A stretch of DNA of 64,000 bases from JAPOXR01 sp963662395 (GCA_963662395.1 OY759511.1:3472001-3536000), one strand, 5' to 3'; numbered from the stretch's first letter, positions 55,682 to 63,763 are shown. Translations and numbers: made by a program. Notes: generated from the letters alone by a model not told the origin.

Positions 55682-56631
55682 TGTTGGATTCCAGAGTGCC
55701 TCGGCGGCCGGTTTCCGTTCCCGGCAGCCAGGGCCGGAAGGACCTGGCTGCCGGGAAGAATGAACCGGCGGCGCGCCACGAGGATTGCGTTCCAGTCCTT
55801 TCCGCCGGCCGGCCGGATCCGGCTGACGCGCCGGTCACTTGCCGCCAGCCGGCCTGCAGCCTCGTCGCCGGCCGCATCGGCATCGAATCCGCAGATGATG
55901 CGCGCCGGCTTCCAGGCCTCGGCCCATGCGGGCAGCCGGCTGGCGGTGCCGCAGGTCGAGAGGAAGACGCATCCGGTTCTGCAGGATCCGGGCATGGCAA
56001 ATGCCGAGAGCGCGTCGATGGCGCTCCCGGCAATGAACAGCGTATCCACGGTAGCGGGCCCGCCGCCGATCCGGAAGCTGCCGCGGTCCTTGCGCGAGCC
56101 GGGCGCCATTCCCCGGAACCGCTTCCTGCCCGGAATGCAGGCGGTTCCACAGCATTCGGCGCCGGCCGGCTTCCGGTGCCGGTCGGTGGCAAGGAAGACC
56201 GCGCTGCCGCGGGCATCGGCATAAACCAGGCCGCGCCGGCCCAGCGCCGCCACCAGATCGGCTGGCAGGGCCCGCTCCCGGGTGAGCCGGCGGCGGATGG
56301 CCGGCCATGCGGAATCTGCCGGCGGTGGCAGAACCAGTTCCCGGCCGGGTGCCGCCGCCTTCTCCGGCACCAGCTCCCCTGCCGGCTGCCGGAGGCGCTT
56401 CACCGCCTCCGGGAAGCTTGTCCCTTCGGCATGGATGACCAGATCGATGGCACCGCCACCGCCACAGCCCTGCCGGTGATCGCAGAACTTCTCGCCGGTG
56501 ATGCTGAGGATCGATCCCTCGCGCCGGAAGCGGCTGCGGTCGCGCGGATCGCACCGGTAGCCGAGCCTGGCGGCGACCTGCCGGAGCGGCAATTGCCGCA
56601 GCCGGCTCCAGTCATCCTGCCGCCTGTTCAT
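55522..56631 (-). CDS. Primase-like TOPRIM protein of the TniA/TniB-type transposon
   Basis: A 369-residue frame. N-terminal CHC2-like/DUF3991-type domain (SILSITGEKFCDHRQGCGGG then AIDLVIH), then TOPRIM: LFIAGSAIDALSAFAMPG and ARIICGFDADAAGDEAAGR, closing with RVSRIRPAGGKDWNAIL. It matches the IS21-a protein (ICGFDADGPGD, SDRRVSRARPSGGEDWNALL). The TOPRIM Glu is Gly here (IAGSAIDAL versus LAESAIDAL), so metal-dependent catalysis is doubtful. Start ATG overlaps the ATPase stop by 4 bp. No stop occurs before the transposon end at 55682, so the last 53 residues come from the DruA gene it landed in. Confidence 0.7.
   Translation of the reverse strand: MNRRQDDWSRLRQLPLRQVAARLGYRCDPRDRSRFRREGSILSITGEKFCDHRQGCGGGGAIDLVIHAEGTSFPEAVKRLRQPAGELVPEKAAAPGRELVLPPPADSAWPAIRRRLTRERALPADLVAALGRRGLVYADARGSAVFLATDRHRKPAGAECCGTACIPGRKRFRGMAPGSRKDRGSFRIGGGPATVDTLFIAGSAIDALSAFAMPGSCRTGCVFLSTCGTASRLPAWAEAWKPARIICGFDADAAGDEAAGRLAASDRRVSRIRPAGGKDWNAILVARRRFILPGSQVLPALAAGNGNRPPRHSGIQQPPALPMTGRGATVSARAWPAAMWARRIRGSATGRRAGRAAGSRSRARGRGCM
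55677..55681. repeat. 5-bp target duplication of the inserted transposon
   Basis: GAGGC lies at 55677-55681 and again at 59686-59690, directly flanking the transposon. Five bases is the duplication size of Tn7-, Mu- and Tn5053-like elements. Confidence 0.85.
55718..55757. repeat. 15-bp hairpin at transposon left end
   Basis: TTCCCGGCAGCCAGG (55718-55732) pairs perfectly with CCTGGCTGCCGGGAA (55743-55757). Each arm contains the GCTGCCGGGAA motif also repeated at the other end of the transposon, so it probably holds two oppositely oriented transposase sites. Confidence 0.65.
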
Positions 56632-57407
56632 GTCTTGAGGTTGAGTTCGTCCACTGCCCGGGCGACGTGGTTCTCGGTGACCTGCCGGTCCTTGCCGGCG
56701 GCAGCGGCCGCCAGTGCATCATGGGCAATCTGGCCCACCCGGCGCGGCAGGCCGCGGGCGGTCTGCACGATGGCGGCGATGGCATTCGTTTCGAAGAGCG
56801 GGATGTCGGCAGCGCCGGCCAGGCGAAGCCGGTGCTCGATCCAGGGCCCGATCTCCTCTGCCGCCAGCCCGTCCATGTGGTGGCGCACCACCAGGCGCTG
56901 GGCAAGGGATTCGTTGACACCCATTGCCAGCCGCCGCCTGAGCCCGGTCAGCCCGGTCGGCAGCAGGCAGAAGCGCTGCCCGGAATCGATTTCGAAACTG
57001 GTGAGCAGGCGCAAATCCTCGAGCACCGCATTCGGCAGGAGATGGGCCTCGTCGATGATCAGCACCGGTGTCTGCCGGCCACCGGCCAGGCGCGACAATT
57101 CGCCGGCGATGGCGCGCCCGACCATGTGGCGGGACTGTCCGGGGGCAAGCCCGGGCCCGGCGGCGATGCTGTTCATGGCCTCGAGCGGCGTGACGGCGCC
57201 GAGCGGCAGGTAGATGATCCGGCAGAGGCCGCGGGCAAGGCTGTCGGCGAAGCGCCGGCAGGCGGTGGTCTTGCCGGAGCCGGCCTCGCCGGCCAGGAGG
57301 CCGAGGCGTGCCTGCGCCTCGGTGGCGGCCTGGCCCTGGAACAGCTGGTCGGACGGGATGTCGCTTTCGAAGGGCCGGCGGGCGAGCGAGAAGGATTGAC
57401 GGTACAT
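56628..57407 (-). CDS. ExeA/TniB-like AAA+ ATPase of the transposon
   Basis: A 259-residue ATPase (MYRQSFSLARRPFESDIPSD). Walker A LLAGEAGSGKTTACRRFADS (about 37-56), Walker B VLIIDEAHLLPNAVLEDLRL (about 114-133), arginine finger region ESLAQRLVVRHHMDGLA and a C-terminal helical lid (FETNAIAAIVQTARGLPRRV). ATPases of this type load onto target DNA and recruit the DDE transposase, as TniB, TnsC and MuB do. The linker before Walker A is shorter than usual. It is encoded 3 bp after the transposase and overlaps the TOPRIM gene, so all three are one operon. Confidence 0.85.
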   Translation of the reverse strand: MYRQSFSLARRPFESDIPSDQLFQGQAATEAQARLGLLAGEAGSGKTTACRRFADSLARGLCRIIYLPLGAVTPLEAMNSIAAGPGLAPGQSRHMVGRAIAGELSRLAGGRQTPVLIIDEAHLLPNAVLEDLRLLTSFEIDSGQRFCLLPTGLTGLRRRLAMGVNESLAQRLVVRHHMDGLAAEEIGPWIEHRLRLAGAADIPLFETNAIAAIVQTARGLPRRVGQIAHDALAAAAAGKDRQVTENHVARAVDELNLKT

Positions 57408-57410
57408 GGC

Positions 57411-58684
57411 TCAGCCCTCCTCCCCGCCATCATTGCCGATACTGGAGAAGGAGATGGCGTGGCCGCGCTTCACCCTGGCATTTGTACCCGGGTCGAGCGG
57501 CCAGGCCTGCCCGGCATCCCCGTCATCGGTCACCACGATGATCGGACGGCCCGGCGGGGCTGCCGGATCGAAGCGCAGGGTCACCTTCTGCCCGACCAGG
57601 CCGGCACCCACCTCGTAGAGCCGGTTTCGCAGGCTGACCACCCGGTCCTTGCCGACCTTGCGCACCGCCTCCTCGAGGAACAGGTCGTCAGGATCGATGC
57701 TGCCATCGACGAGGCGGACATCCCGGGCCCTGGCGGCCCAGGCATCGGCCGGGGTCATGCCTTCGAGACCGCGGTGGGGGCGATGGTGATATTCGCCTTC
57801 CACCCAGGCCGCCAGGCGGCGATCGAGGACATCGAGGCTGGCGGTGTCGGCCGGCTCCAGGCCCGGCAGGAAGCGTTGTCTGACAGTGCGTATATGGCGC
57901 TCACATTTACCTTTTCCCCGGGGCCTGTATGGCCGTGCATGGATCAGGGCCACACCGAGACGGGCGCAAACGAGCTCGAGGCGCCGGGAGCGGCAGGCAC
58001 TGCCATTGTCGGTGTAGGGTTTCTTCGGGATCGCCCGCCGCAGCAGGGCCTGCCGGAACACCGGCAGGAACTCGGCCACACCTTCCGGGAAGGCAAAGGC
58101 CGACCAGGGCACGATGCGGGTCGCATCATCGATGATGACGATCATGCAGGTCTTGCGCCGCCGCCTGCCATCGCCGCATTTCGGGCCGTGCATCACATCG
58201 GATTGCCAGAGGTCGCCGGCATGAAGATGGGCAAAGCGCCGGAGGTCCTGCGGCGCCTGCACCGGATCCATCAGCCCCTCGGCATGGAACAGGCGGCAGG
58301 TGGATGAAAGCGGGATCGGGCCCGGGGCTTCGTCCTGCTTCCCGGCCCGTGCGATCACGTCCCGCACCGAGAGACCGGGATGTTCCTGCGGATGGCGATC
58401 AGCAGCTCGGCCGCGCCGACCCCGAGGCGCCGGGACCTGCCGCGGTCACGGCGCCGGCCGGGCTTGAGAGCATCGAGGCCGCCGCGCCGCCAATTGCGCA
58501 GCCAGTGCAGGATCGTGCCCTCGGCAATCCGGGTGCGGCTGGTGCCGGGAATTACCCACGGCTTGCCGGCAAGACGGCGCGTCCCGGCCATCCGCGCCGT
58601 CCCGGCGAGGTCAGGAAGGGGGGCGATGACCCGGTATCGGAACATCGCCACCTCAATCCGGTGCTTTTCGCGCATCTGGTCCAT
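57411..58684 (-). pseudogene. Transposon DDE transposase, one-base deletion
   Basis: N-terminal part (58684 to about 58365): MDQMREKHRIEVAMFRYRVI, PWVIPGTSRTRIAEGTILHW and ALKPGRRRDRGRSRRLG, an HTH region. A frame change near 58355-58390 follows, then the rve domain to 57411: LWQSDVMHGP (first Asp), KPYTDNGSACRSRRLELVCA (second Asp), YRPRGKGKCERHIRTVRQRF (Glu) and the Mu-type beta-barrel. Restoring one C (CGCAGGAA to CGCCAGGAA) gives IRQEHPGLSVRDVIARAG and a single frame of about 425 residues. No slippery heptamer is evident, so it looks like a recent inactivating deletion. Confidence 0.8.
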
Positions 58685-58727
58685 GCCTGGCCTCCCTTTC
58701 CGCCACCTCGGACAGGCATGGTGCCGC

Positions 58728-59405
58728 TCAGCCCGGCGGGTCAGGTCCTGACTTGTGTCGGATTGCCGGATTCGAAACCGGTGCCGGATCAATCCGGACC
58801 GCAAAGCCCGGCGGAGGTTCCGGATGCTGGAGATGCGGACCCGCATGACCGCGCAAATCGAAGAGGAGCCGGTCGGTGCCGGGACGGGCCCCGAGTTCGG
58901 TAACCGATGGCGTGCAGCCGGCCAGCAGATCCGGCAACAGGGTGATGAGTGTCGCCAGGCCGGCGGCGGCCAGGTCGCGCCGGTATCCGATCCAGCGGCG
59001 ATTGCCGGCATCGCTCACCGCATGGCCGGGACGGGCGGCCTCGGCCGCTGCCCGCAGGCTCTCCGCCGTCTCCACCGCCAGCGCCGCCGTCTCGAGCTCG
59101 TCCAGCGTGCCCGGCAGGCGGGCGGCAAGGCAGCGGGCCGGCAGTGACCATGTCCGGTGGGCCTCCCGGCAGTACCAGCGGGGAATGCGGGCATCCCCCC
59201 GGCGGGTCTTGCGCAGGTAGCTGCCATGGCGGGCAAAACTGCAGCCGCCATCGGGATGGGCCGGGCAGCAATCAAGCTTTGCTTCCCGCCAGGCTTGCGT
59301 GGTAACGCAGTCCTCGCCGGACAGCGACAGATTCCAATCGAGTTGCACGGCTACCGGCCCGGCGGGGTCGATGACCGCACGGGCCGCCTCTTTCCGGAAT
59401 GTCAC
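58728..59405 (-). CDS. Zinc-ribbon accessory protein of the transposon
   Basis: A 225-residue protein. CCPAHPDGGCSFARHGSYLR (Cys/His cluster) and IPRWYCREAHRTWSLPARCL (second Cys/His cluster) form a zinc ribbon like those preceding some transposases. The middle is an Ala-rich helical region and the end is low-complexity. It lies first in the transposon, upstream of the transposase. A DNA-binding role at the transposon ends is a reasonable guess. Confidence 0.6.
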   Translation of the reverse strand: MTFRKEAARAVIDPAGPVAVQLDWNLSLSGEDCVTTQAWREAKLDCCPAHPDGGCSFARHGSYLRKTRRGDARIPRWYCREAHRTWSLPARCLAARLPGTLDELETAALAVETAESLRAAAEAARPGHAVSDAGNRRWIGYRRDLAAAGLATLITLLPDLLAGCTPSVTELGARPGTDRLLFDLRGHAGPHLQHPEPPPGFAVRIDPAPVSNPAIRHKSGPDPPG

Positions 59406-59502
59406 ACCTCGCGCCGGGTCTCGCCGGCGCTGCCGGAAGGCCGAACGCCCCCGCCAGATCCGTAATCAACCGGCAGGTGCGGGCAAATCAACCCCGAAAA
59501 CC

Positions 59503-59583
59503 GGCAACCGGGACAATGCTGCCGGGAAAGCAGGCATCCGCCATGCTACCGGGAAACACGCTGCTGTCAGCGCTACCGGGAAA
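59503..59583. repeat. Iterated transposase-site-like repeats at transposon right end
   Basis: GCTGCCGGGAAA (59518), GCTACCGGGAAA (59545) and GCTACCGGGAAA (59572) recur exactly 27 bp apart. A weaker copy (GCAACCGGGACA) lies at 59503. Spaced repeats at the ends are the binding sites of Tn7- and Tn5053-type transposases. Confidence 0.7.
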
Positions 59584-59690
59584 GAGAGAGGGTGTTGCGG
59601 ATACTTCCGGCTTCCAGCCAATCAGCACCCGATGCAATCCGTGACAAACTGGCTACTGAACACCGAACTACCCTGCAACCCAACAGAGGC

Positions 59691-60305
59691 GAGCAGGCAG
59701 AGCGCGAGCGAGGCAAGCCCGTGGACGCGCACCCCGGGAAGGATCAGGAACCGATCGTTGTTGACCACGCGCCCGATATTGGCGTCCCGCGCCGCCTGCG
59801 ACCAGCCGATATGGAGGTCGCGCGCCTTGTGGTGCCAGGAGGCGGCGCCGACGGTGAAGCCGCCGAGGATGCCGTGTTCGGACGACCGGAGCCAGTAGCG
59901 GATGCGCCCGCCGGGACAGGCGGCGTCGCCCCCGGGATGGTGCGTGGCCATCATCGAGCGCGCCAGGCCCTTCTCCCCATCGGCGACCGGAGCCAGGTCG
60001 ACTTCGCCAAGATCGTCGAGGGAGCATGACAGCACCCTGTCCGGGTAATCCGGCGACGGAGCCAGGGACCCCGCACCGATCGAACCCATCGGCAGGGCCT
60101 CCGGCAGAGGCAGGCCGAGGGCAGAGGACAGCTTCGGCAGAACGGCCCGGGCCGAGGCGAGGCACAGCTCCCCCTTCGCGTTCCGCCAGTCCTCGCGCTC
60201 GCAAAGCTCCCGAGCCAGGGAGGTCCGGGTGCAGTCCCCGGCTCCCAGCGTCGCCTTCAGCCAGAGGGCCGTGCCGGAAGCGTAATGTCGAAGACCGATT
60301 CTCAT
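59691..60305 (-). pseudogene. DruA-IS4 transposase, N-terminal part (interrupted gene)
   Basis: 205 codons from ATG 60305 (MRIGLRHYASGTALWLKATL) to the transposon edge. The DruA/DUF4338 domain: CEREDWRNAKGELCLASARA, RIRYWLRSSEHGILGGFTVG, DLHIGWSQAARDANIGRVVN and NDRFLILPGVRVHGLASLAL. Joining to 55681 gives ALCLLASRVADDREGRYG in phase and a 762-residue fusion with the IS4 transposase. As it stands it would read a few residues into the transposon before a stop. Confidence 0.85.
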
Positions 60306-60358
60306 CGAACCAAGGCCAAAACGTCAATAACCTCGAGTCAACCGTGTCCTATTGAAAG

Positions 60359-60797
60359 ATCCGGCGGAGGTGTCACGAAACAGGCTGCCGGCACCCTCCA
60401 GGAGGACGCGGCCCCGCGAGCGCCGGAGTGTCGGCTTCGACATGAAGGTATTCGTCATCGTCCGCGAGAGGGTGAGGCCGCCTGCGAGATGAAGGATGAT
60501 GCCTGCCCTCCGGACATGCCCCGGGATCGAATGCGGACCGACCCCTGATCCTCCCGGGACGCTCCCGGTCTTCCGCGCCCGGAGAGATCCGGGCTCTGCT
60601 GCTCCTTGCCATTGTGGTCCTCTTCCGACCGAAGTCCGTGTGGCATTCGCCGGAAGAGGTTGTATCATGCTCCGCGGGAACAAGGACTCCCCGAAGGCGA
60701 ACAGACCACTGGCGAATTGCCGGAGAAACCAGGAACGAAAAGCACTGCCCTGGATGTAGTCGATGGCGGTGATGCAAACCAGGAAGAGGCAACAAGG
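60359..60797. other. No gene recognised
   Basis: About 440 bp between the IS4 element and the DUF433 gene. Reading frames on the minus strand show no family resemblance, and the missing N-terminal half of the tyrosine recombinase was not recognised here. Confidence 0.4.
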
Positions 60798-61025
60798 ATG
60801 ACAAACTGGGACACCTGCCCGGCAGTGGAACAAAAGCCGGGAAGAGTCAGCGGCGCGTGGGTTTTCGCCGGCACGCGGGTTCCGCTGTCGGCCCTGTACG
60901 AGAACCTTGCCGGCGGCGCCACCGTCGATGAGTTCGTCGAGTGGTTCCCGGGTGTCGGCGAGCAGCAGGTTCGAGCGGTGCTCGAACATGAAGCCCGGGC
61001 GCTGAGAATGGCACTGGCGCTTTGA
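60798..61025 (+). CDS. DUF433 antitoxin-like protein
   Basis: A 75-residue protein (MTNWDTCPAVEQKPGRVSGA) with GAAGAGG upstream of the ATG. Conserved DUF433 features: GRVSGAWVFAGTRVPLSALY and DEFVEWFPGVGEQQVRAVLE, a small HTH-like fold. DUF433 genes commonly precede DUF5615 genes, forming a probable toxin-antitoxin pair; this would be the antitoxin. Its stop overlaps the next start. Confidence 0.8.
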   Translation: MTNWDTCPAVEQKPGRVSGAWVFAGTRVPLSALYENLAGGATVDEFVEWFPGVGEQQVRAVLEHEARALRMALAL

Positions 61026-61348
61026 AGCTGCTGTTCGACCAAGGCACGCCTGCTCCTCTGCGTAACCACCTGCCAGCGTATTCCGTGGATACGTTGGCAG
61101 AGAAGGGTTGGTCGCAGAAAGACAACGGGGAGTTGCTTGATCTGGCCGAGCGGGAGGGATACGAGGTTCTCGTGACGACCGATCAAGGCCTGCGGTACCA
61201 ACAGAATCTGGCGGGCAGGCGAATCGGCATCGTCATTCTGCTTTCGGCAAACTGGCCGCAAGTGCGCCTTCGTGTGTTGGAGGTTGATGAAGCAATTGCT
61301 GCCGTCCAGCCAGGTGCGGTCATCGAGGTTCCGATTCGGACCGGTTGA
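61022..61348 (+). CDS. DUF5615 PIN-like toxin
   Basis: A 108-residue protein starting with TTG 61022, overlapping the DUF433 stop. PIN-like features: MKLLFDQGTPAPLRNHL (first acidic residue), YSVDTLAEKGWSQKDNGELL (acidic cluster), VLVTTDQGLRYQQNL (Asp) and IGIVILLSANWPQV. DUF5615 proteins are predicted PIN-like RNases that pair with DUF433. Confidence 0.8.
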   Translation: MKLLFDQGTPAPLRNHLPAYSVDTLAEKGWSQKDNGELLDLAEREGYEVLVTTDQGLRYQQNLAGRRIGIVILLSANWPQVRLRVLEVDEAIAAVQPGAVIEVPIRTG

Positions 61349-61349
61349 C

Positions 61350-61640
61350 GTGCAAGCCGACACTTCCGAACGAGGGCTCGAACACCTGATCTGCACCGCT
61401 CTTGCAGGACTTCCCTGCGAGCCGCCCGAGGCAGCGACCGTCGTCGAACCGGCAGCCGGCTACGGTGGTGTGGGCTGGGGTGGAGGAAATCGGCTGGACT
61501 GCGACCGCGGGTATTGTGTCGATCACGCCCGGTTGAAAGCGTTTCTGCATGCTGCCCGGTCCGAGGCTGCCGAATCCCTGGCCCTGAATGAAGACGGCCC
61601 GACTCGGCGCAGGTTCTTCGCCCGCCTGCAGTCGGCATTG
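61350..61640 (+). pseudogene. Truncated type I restriction subunit HsdR
   Basis: GTG 61350 opens a frame reading TSERGLEHLICTALAG, then LDCDRGYCVDHARLKAFLHA and TRRRFFARLQ. This is the first 95 or so residues of a type I restriction R subunit (TSExGFExxI...DYxRDxALDxAxLxxFL). The match stops near 61640, just before the livM 3' end. The nuclease and helicase domains are absent, and no hsdS or hsdM is nearby. Confidence 0.7.
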
Positions 61641-61690
61641 TGTGATCCGGGGCCGGGATTCACATCAATTGCGGACCCCGGGGATCGCCG

Positions 61691-62773
61691 CTACCGGTCA
61701 TGCGGAAACGGCCACAGCCGCAGCTTTTCCCTGATCACCCGCCACAGCTGCGAGATCCCGTGCGGCTCGACAACGAGGAAGAACACGATCAGCCCGCCGA
61801 TGATGACGAATTCGAAATGGGTCGAGATCGCCGCGTCCCAGCCGAGACCGCCGACGAGGATGTTCTTCAGCAGCACCGGCACCAGCACCAGGAAGGCGGC
61901 GCCGGCAAAGGCGCCGAAGATCGAGCCCAGCCCGCCGATGATGATCATGAACAGCACCAGGAAGGACTGGTTGATCCCGAAGGCCTCGGTGACCTCGACC
62001 GCGCCGAGATAGACGGCGAAGAACAGGGCGCCGGACACCCCGACGAAGAAGGAGGAGACCGCGAAGGCCGACAGCTTGGCCCTGAGCGGGTCGACGCCGA
62101 TGATCTCGGCGGCGATGTCCATGTCGCGGATCGCCATCCAGCTGCGTCCGACCGCACCTCGGGTGAGGTTGCGGGCAATCCAGGCGAACACCACCACGAA
62201 GGCCAGGCAGAACAGGTACTGGGCGGCCGGCGTCGTCTGCGGGCCGGTGACCGCGACGCCGAACACCGTCCTCTCGGCGGCATTGATCTGCCCCGAGGCC
62301 GAATGGTTGTAGAACCAGGGAACCTTGTTGAACAGCCAGACGAGGAAGAACTGCGCCGCCAGCGTGGCCACCGCCAGGTAGAACCCCTTGATCCTGAGCG
62401 ACGGCAGGCCGAACAGCGTGCCGACCAGCGCCGTGACGAAGCCGGCCAGGAGAATGCAGAACACGATGCTGAGGCCGGGAAACGCGGTCATGAGCTTGTA
62501 GCAGGCATAGGCCCCGACGGCCATGAAACCGCCGGTGCCCAGCGACACCTGCCCGCAATAGCCGGTCAGGATGTTGAGGCCGAGCGCCGCCATGGTCCAG
62601 ACCAGGAACGGCACCAGCACCGCGTTCGACCAGTAGTCGTTGACCAGGAACGGCACCACGCCGAAGGCCAGTGCCAGCACCAGGTAATGGCGGTAGCGGT
62701 CAAGGGAGACGGGAAAGGTCTGCGCGTCCTGGCGGTAGGACGCGCTGAACTCGCCTGCCTCCCGGTAGAACAT
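61691..62773 (-). CDS. livM: Branched-chain amino acid ABC transporter permease LivM
   Basis: A 360-residue inner-membrane protein with about nine hydrophobic helices. LivM motifs: LGLNILTGYCGQVSLGTGGF then MAVGAYACY, LRIKGFYLAVATLAAQFFL, VGRSWMAIRDMDIAAEIIGV and GGLGSIFGAFAGAAFLVLVP. Starts at ATG 62773, 2 bp after the livH stop, so co-transcribed. The gene family also includes urea and amide transporters, so the substrate is not settled. Confidence 0.9.
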   Translation of the reverse strand: MFYREAGEFSASYRQDAQTFPVSLDRYRHYLVLALAFGVVPFLVNDYWSNAVLVPFLVWTMAALGLNILTGYCGQVSLGTGGFMAVGAYACYKLMTAFPGLSIVFCILLAGFVTALVGTLFGLPSLRIKGFYLAVATLAAQFFLVWLFNKVPWFYNHSASGQINAAERTVFGVAVTGPQTTPAAQYLFCLAFVVVFAWIARNLTRGAVGRSWMAIRDMDIAAEIIGVDPLRAKLSAFAVSSFFVGVSGALFFAVYLGAVEVTEAFGINQSFLVLFMIIIGGLGSIFGAFAGAAFLVLVPVLLKNILVGGLGWDAAISTHFEFVIIGGLIVFFLVVEPHGISQLWRVIREKLRLWPFPHDR

Positions 62774-62775
62774 CG

Positions 62776-63762
62776 TCAGACCCTCTCGATGATGCGCTCG
62801 CCGAACAGCCCCTGCGGCCTGAACACGAGGAATACCAGGGCCAGCACGTAGGCGAACCAGTTCTCGGTGGCGCCGCCGATCAGCGGGCCGACCAGGAAAT
62901 CGAACAGCTTCTCGCCGACGCCGATGATCAGCCCGCCGACGATGGCGCCGGGGATCGAGGTGAAGCCGCCGAGCATCAGCACCGGCAGGGCCTTGAGGGC
63001 GATCAGCGACAGCGAGAACTGGACGCCGGACTTGGCGCCCCACATGACGCCGGCCACGAGAGCCACGAAGCCGGCGATCGACCACACCACCACCCAGATG
63101 AAGCGGAGCGAGATGCCGACCGACAGCGCCGCCTGGTGGTCGTCGGCCACCGCCCTGAGGGCGCGGCCGACCCGCGAATACCGCGAGAACACCGTCAGCG
63201 AGACCACGAGGATGGCGGCAACGATGGCGGCGACGATGTCGAGCCGGTCGATGAAGAAGCCGTAGCCCAGGACCTCGCGGGTGGCGCCCTCGATGGTGTC
63301 CGAGATGCCCTGCGGCATGCCGACCTCGAGTTTCTTGATCTCCGAGCCCCACATCAGGTCGCCGAAGCCCTCGAGGAAATAGGCGAGGCCGATGGTGGCC
63401 ATGAACAGGATGACCGGCTCCTGGTTGATCAGGTGCCGAAGCACCAGGCGCTCGACGAGGATGGCGAGGAGCACCATGACCGCCAGCGTCAGCGCGATCG
63501 CCAGCAGCGCCGGCAGATGCCAGCCGAAATGATGGATGCTGGTGCCGAAGACGGCGTTGATCAGATGTGCGAACGGCACCTGGCCGTTCTGGAAGCCGAC
63601 CAGGGTCAGGGCGGCGAACAGCGCCATCACCCCCTGGGCATAGTTGAAGACGCCGGAGGCCTTGAAGATCAGCACGAAACCGAGGGCGACCAGCGAGTAG
63701 AGGATGCCGGTCATCAACCCGTTCAGCGACACCTCGACGGCATAGAGCAGTTGCTGGTACAC
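62776..63762 (-). CDS. livH: Branched-chain amino acid ABC transporter permease LivH
   Basis: A permease of about 328 residues. Motifs: LNGLMTGILYSLVALGFVLI then FKASGVFNYAQGVMALFAAL; GRALRAVADDHQAALSVGIS (the EAA-like ATPase contact); KALPVLMLGGFTSIPGAIVG. GTG 63762 (VYQQLLYAVEVSLNG) is preferred because it directly follows the upstream ATPase stop; ATG 63807 would overlap that gene by 44 bases. Confidence 0.9.
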   Translation of the reverse strand: MYQQLLYAVEVSLNGLMTGILYSLVALGFVLIFKASGVFNYAQGVMALFAALTLVGFQNGQVPFAHLINAVFGTSIHHFGWHLPALLAIALTLAVMVLLAILVERLVLRHLINQEPVILFMATIGLAYFLEGFGDLMWGSEIKKLEVGMPQGISDTIEGATREVLGYGFFIDRLDIVAAIVAAILVVSLTVFSRYSRVGRALRAVADDHQAALSVGISLRFIWVVVWSIAGFVALVAGVMWGAKSGVQFSLSLIALKALPVLMLGGFTSIPGAIVGGLIIGVGEKLFDFLVGPLIGGATENWFAYVLALVFLVFRPQGLFGERIIERV

Positions 63763-63763
63763 C

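Larger units (their letters stand above)
55682..59685. mobile_element. 4.0-kb TniA/TniB-type transposon with TOPRIM cargo
   Basis: Ends TGTTGGATTCCAGAGTG (55682) and, reverse-complemented, TGTTGGGTTGCAGGGTAG (from 59685), with a 5-bp duplication GAGGC. On the minus strand it carries, in order, a zinc-ribbon protein (59405-58728), a DDE transposase with one frameshift, an ExeA/TniB-like AAA+ ATPase and a primase-like TOPRIM protein. The AAA+ plus rve-type transposase pair with 5-bp duplications places it with Tn7/Tn5053/Mu-like transposons. Confidence 0.85.
54005..60358. mobile_element. DruA-IS4 element (copy 2), interrupted by a transposon
   Basis: Inverted ends: CTTTCAATGGTACACTGTTG at 54005 and, reverse-complemented, CTTTCAATAGGACACGGTTG from 60358. 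Both continue as ACTCGA. The flanks carry TCCGGCG on both sides (53997-54003 and 60360-60366), an imperfect target duplication of about 9 bp. Without the 4004-bp transposon and one 5-bp duplicate the element would be about 2.35 kb, close to copy 1 (2.25 kb). Confidence 0.8.

Noticed and set aside
54104..58307. Plus-strand ORFs of 706, 509 and 546 codons
   Set aside because: Antisense of the DruA-IS4, TOPRIM, ATPase and transposase genes; no motifs and low-complexity composition.
59503..59583. CRISPR-like array
   Set aside because: Only three to four 12-bp repeats at 27-bp spacing inside a transposon end; fits transposase binding sites, no cas genes in the window.
61700..62851. Plus-strand ORF of 383 codons opposite livM
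   Set aside because: Gln/Asp/Arg-rich antisense of a transmembrane permease; artefact of high GC.
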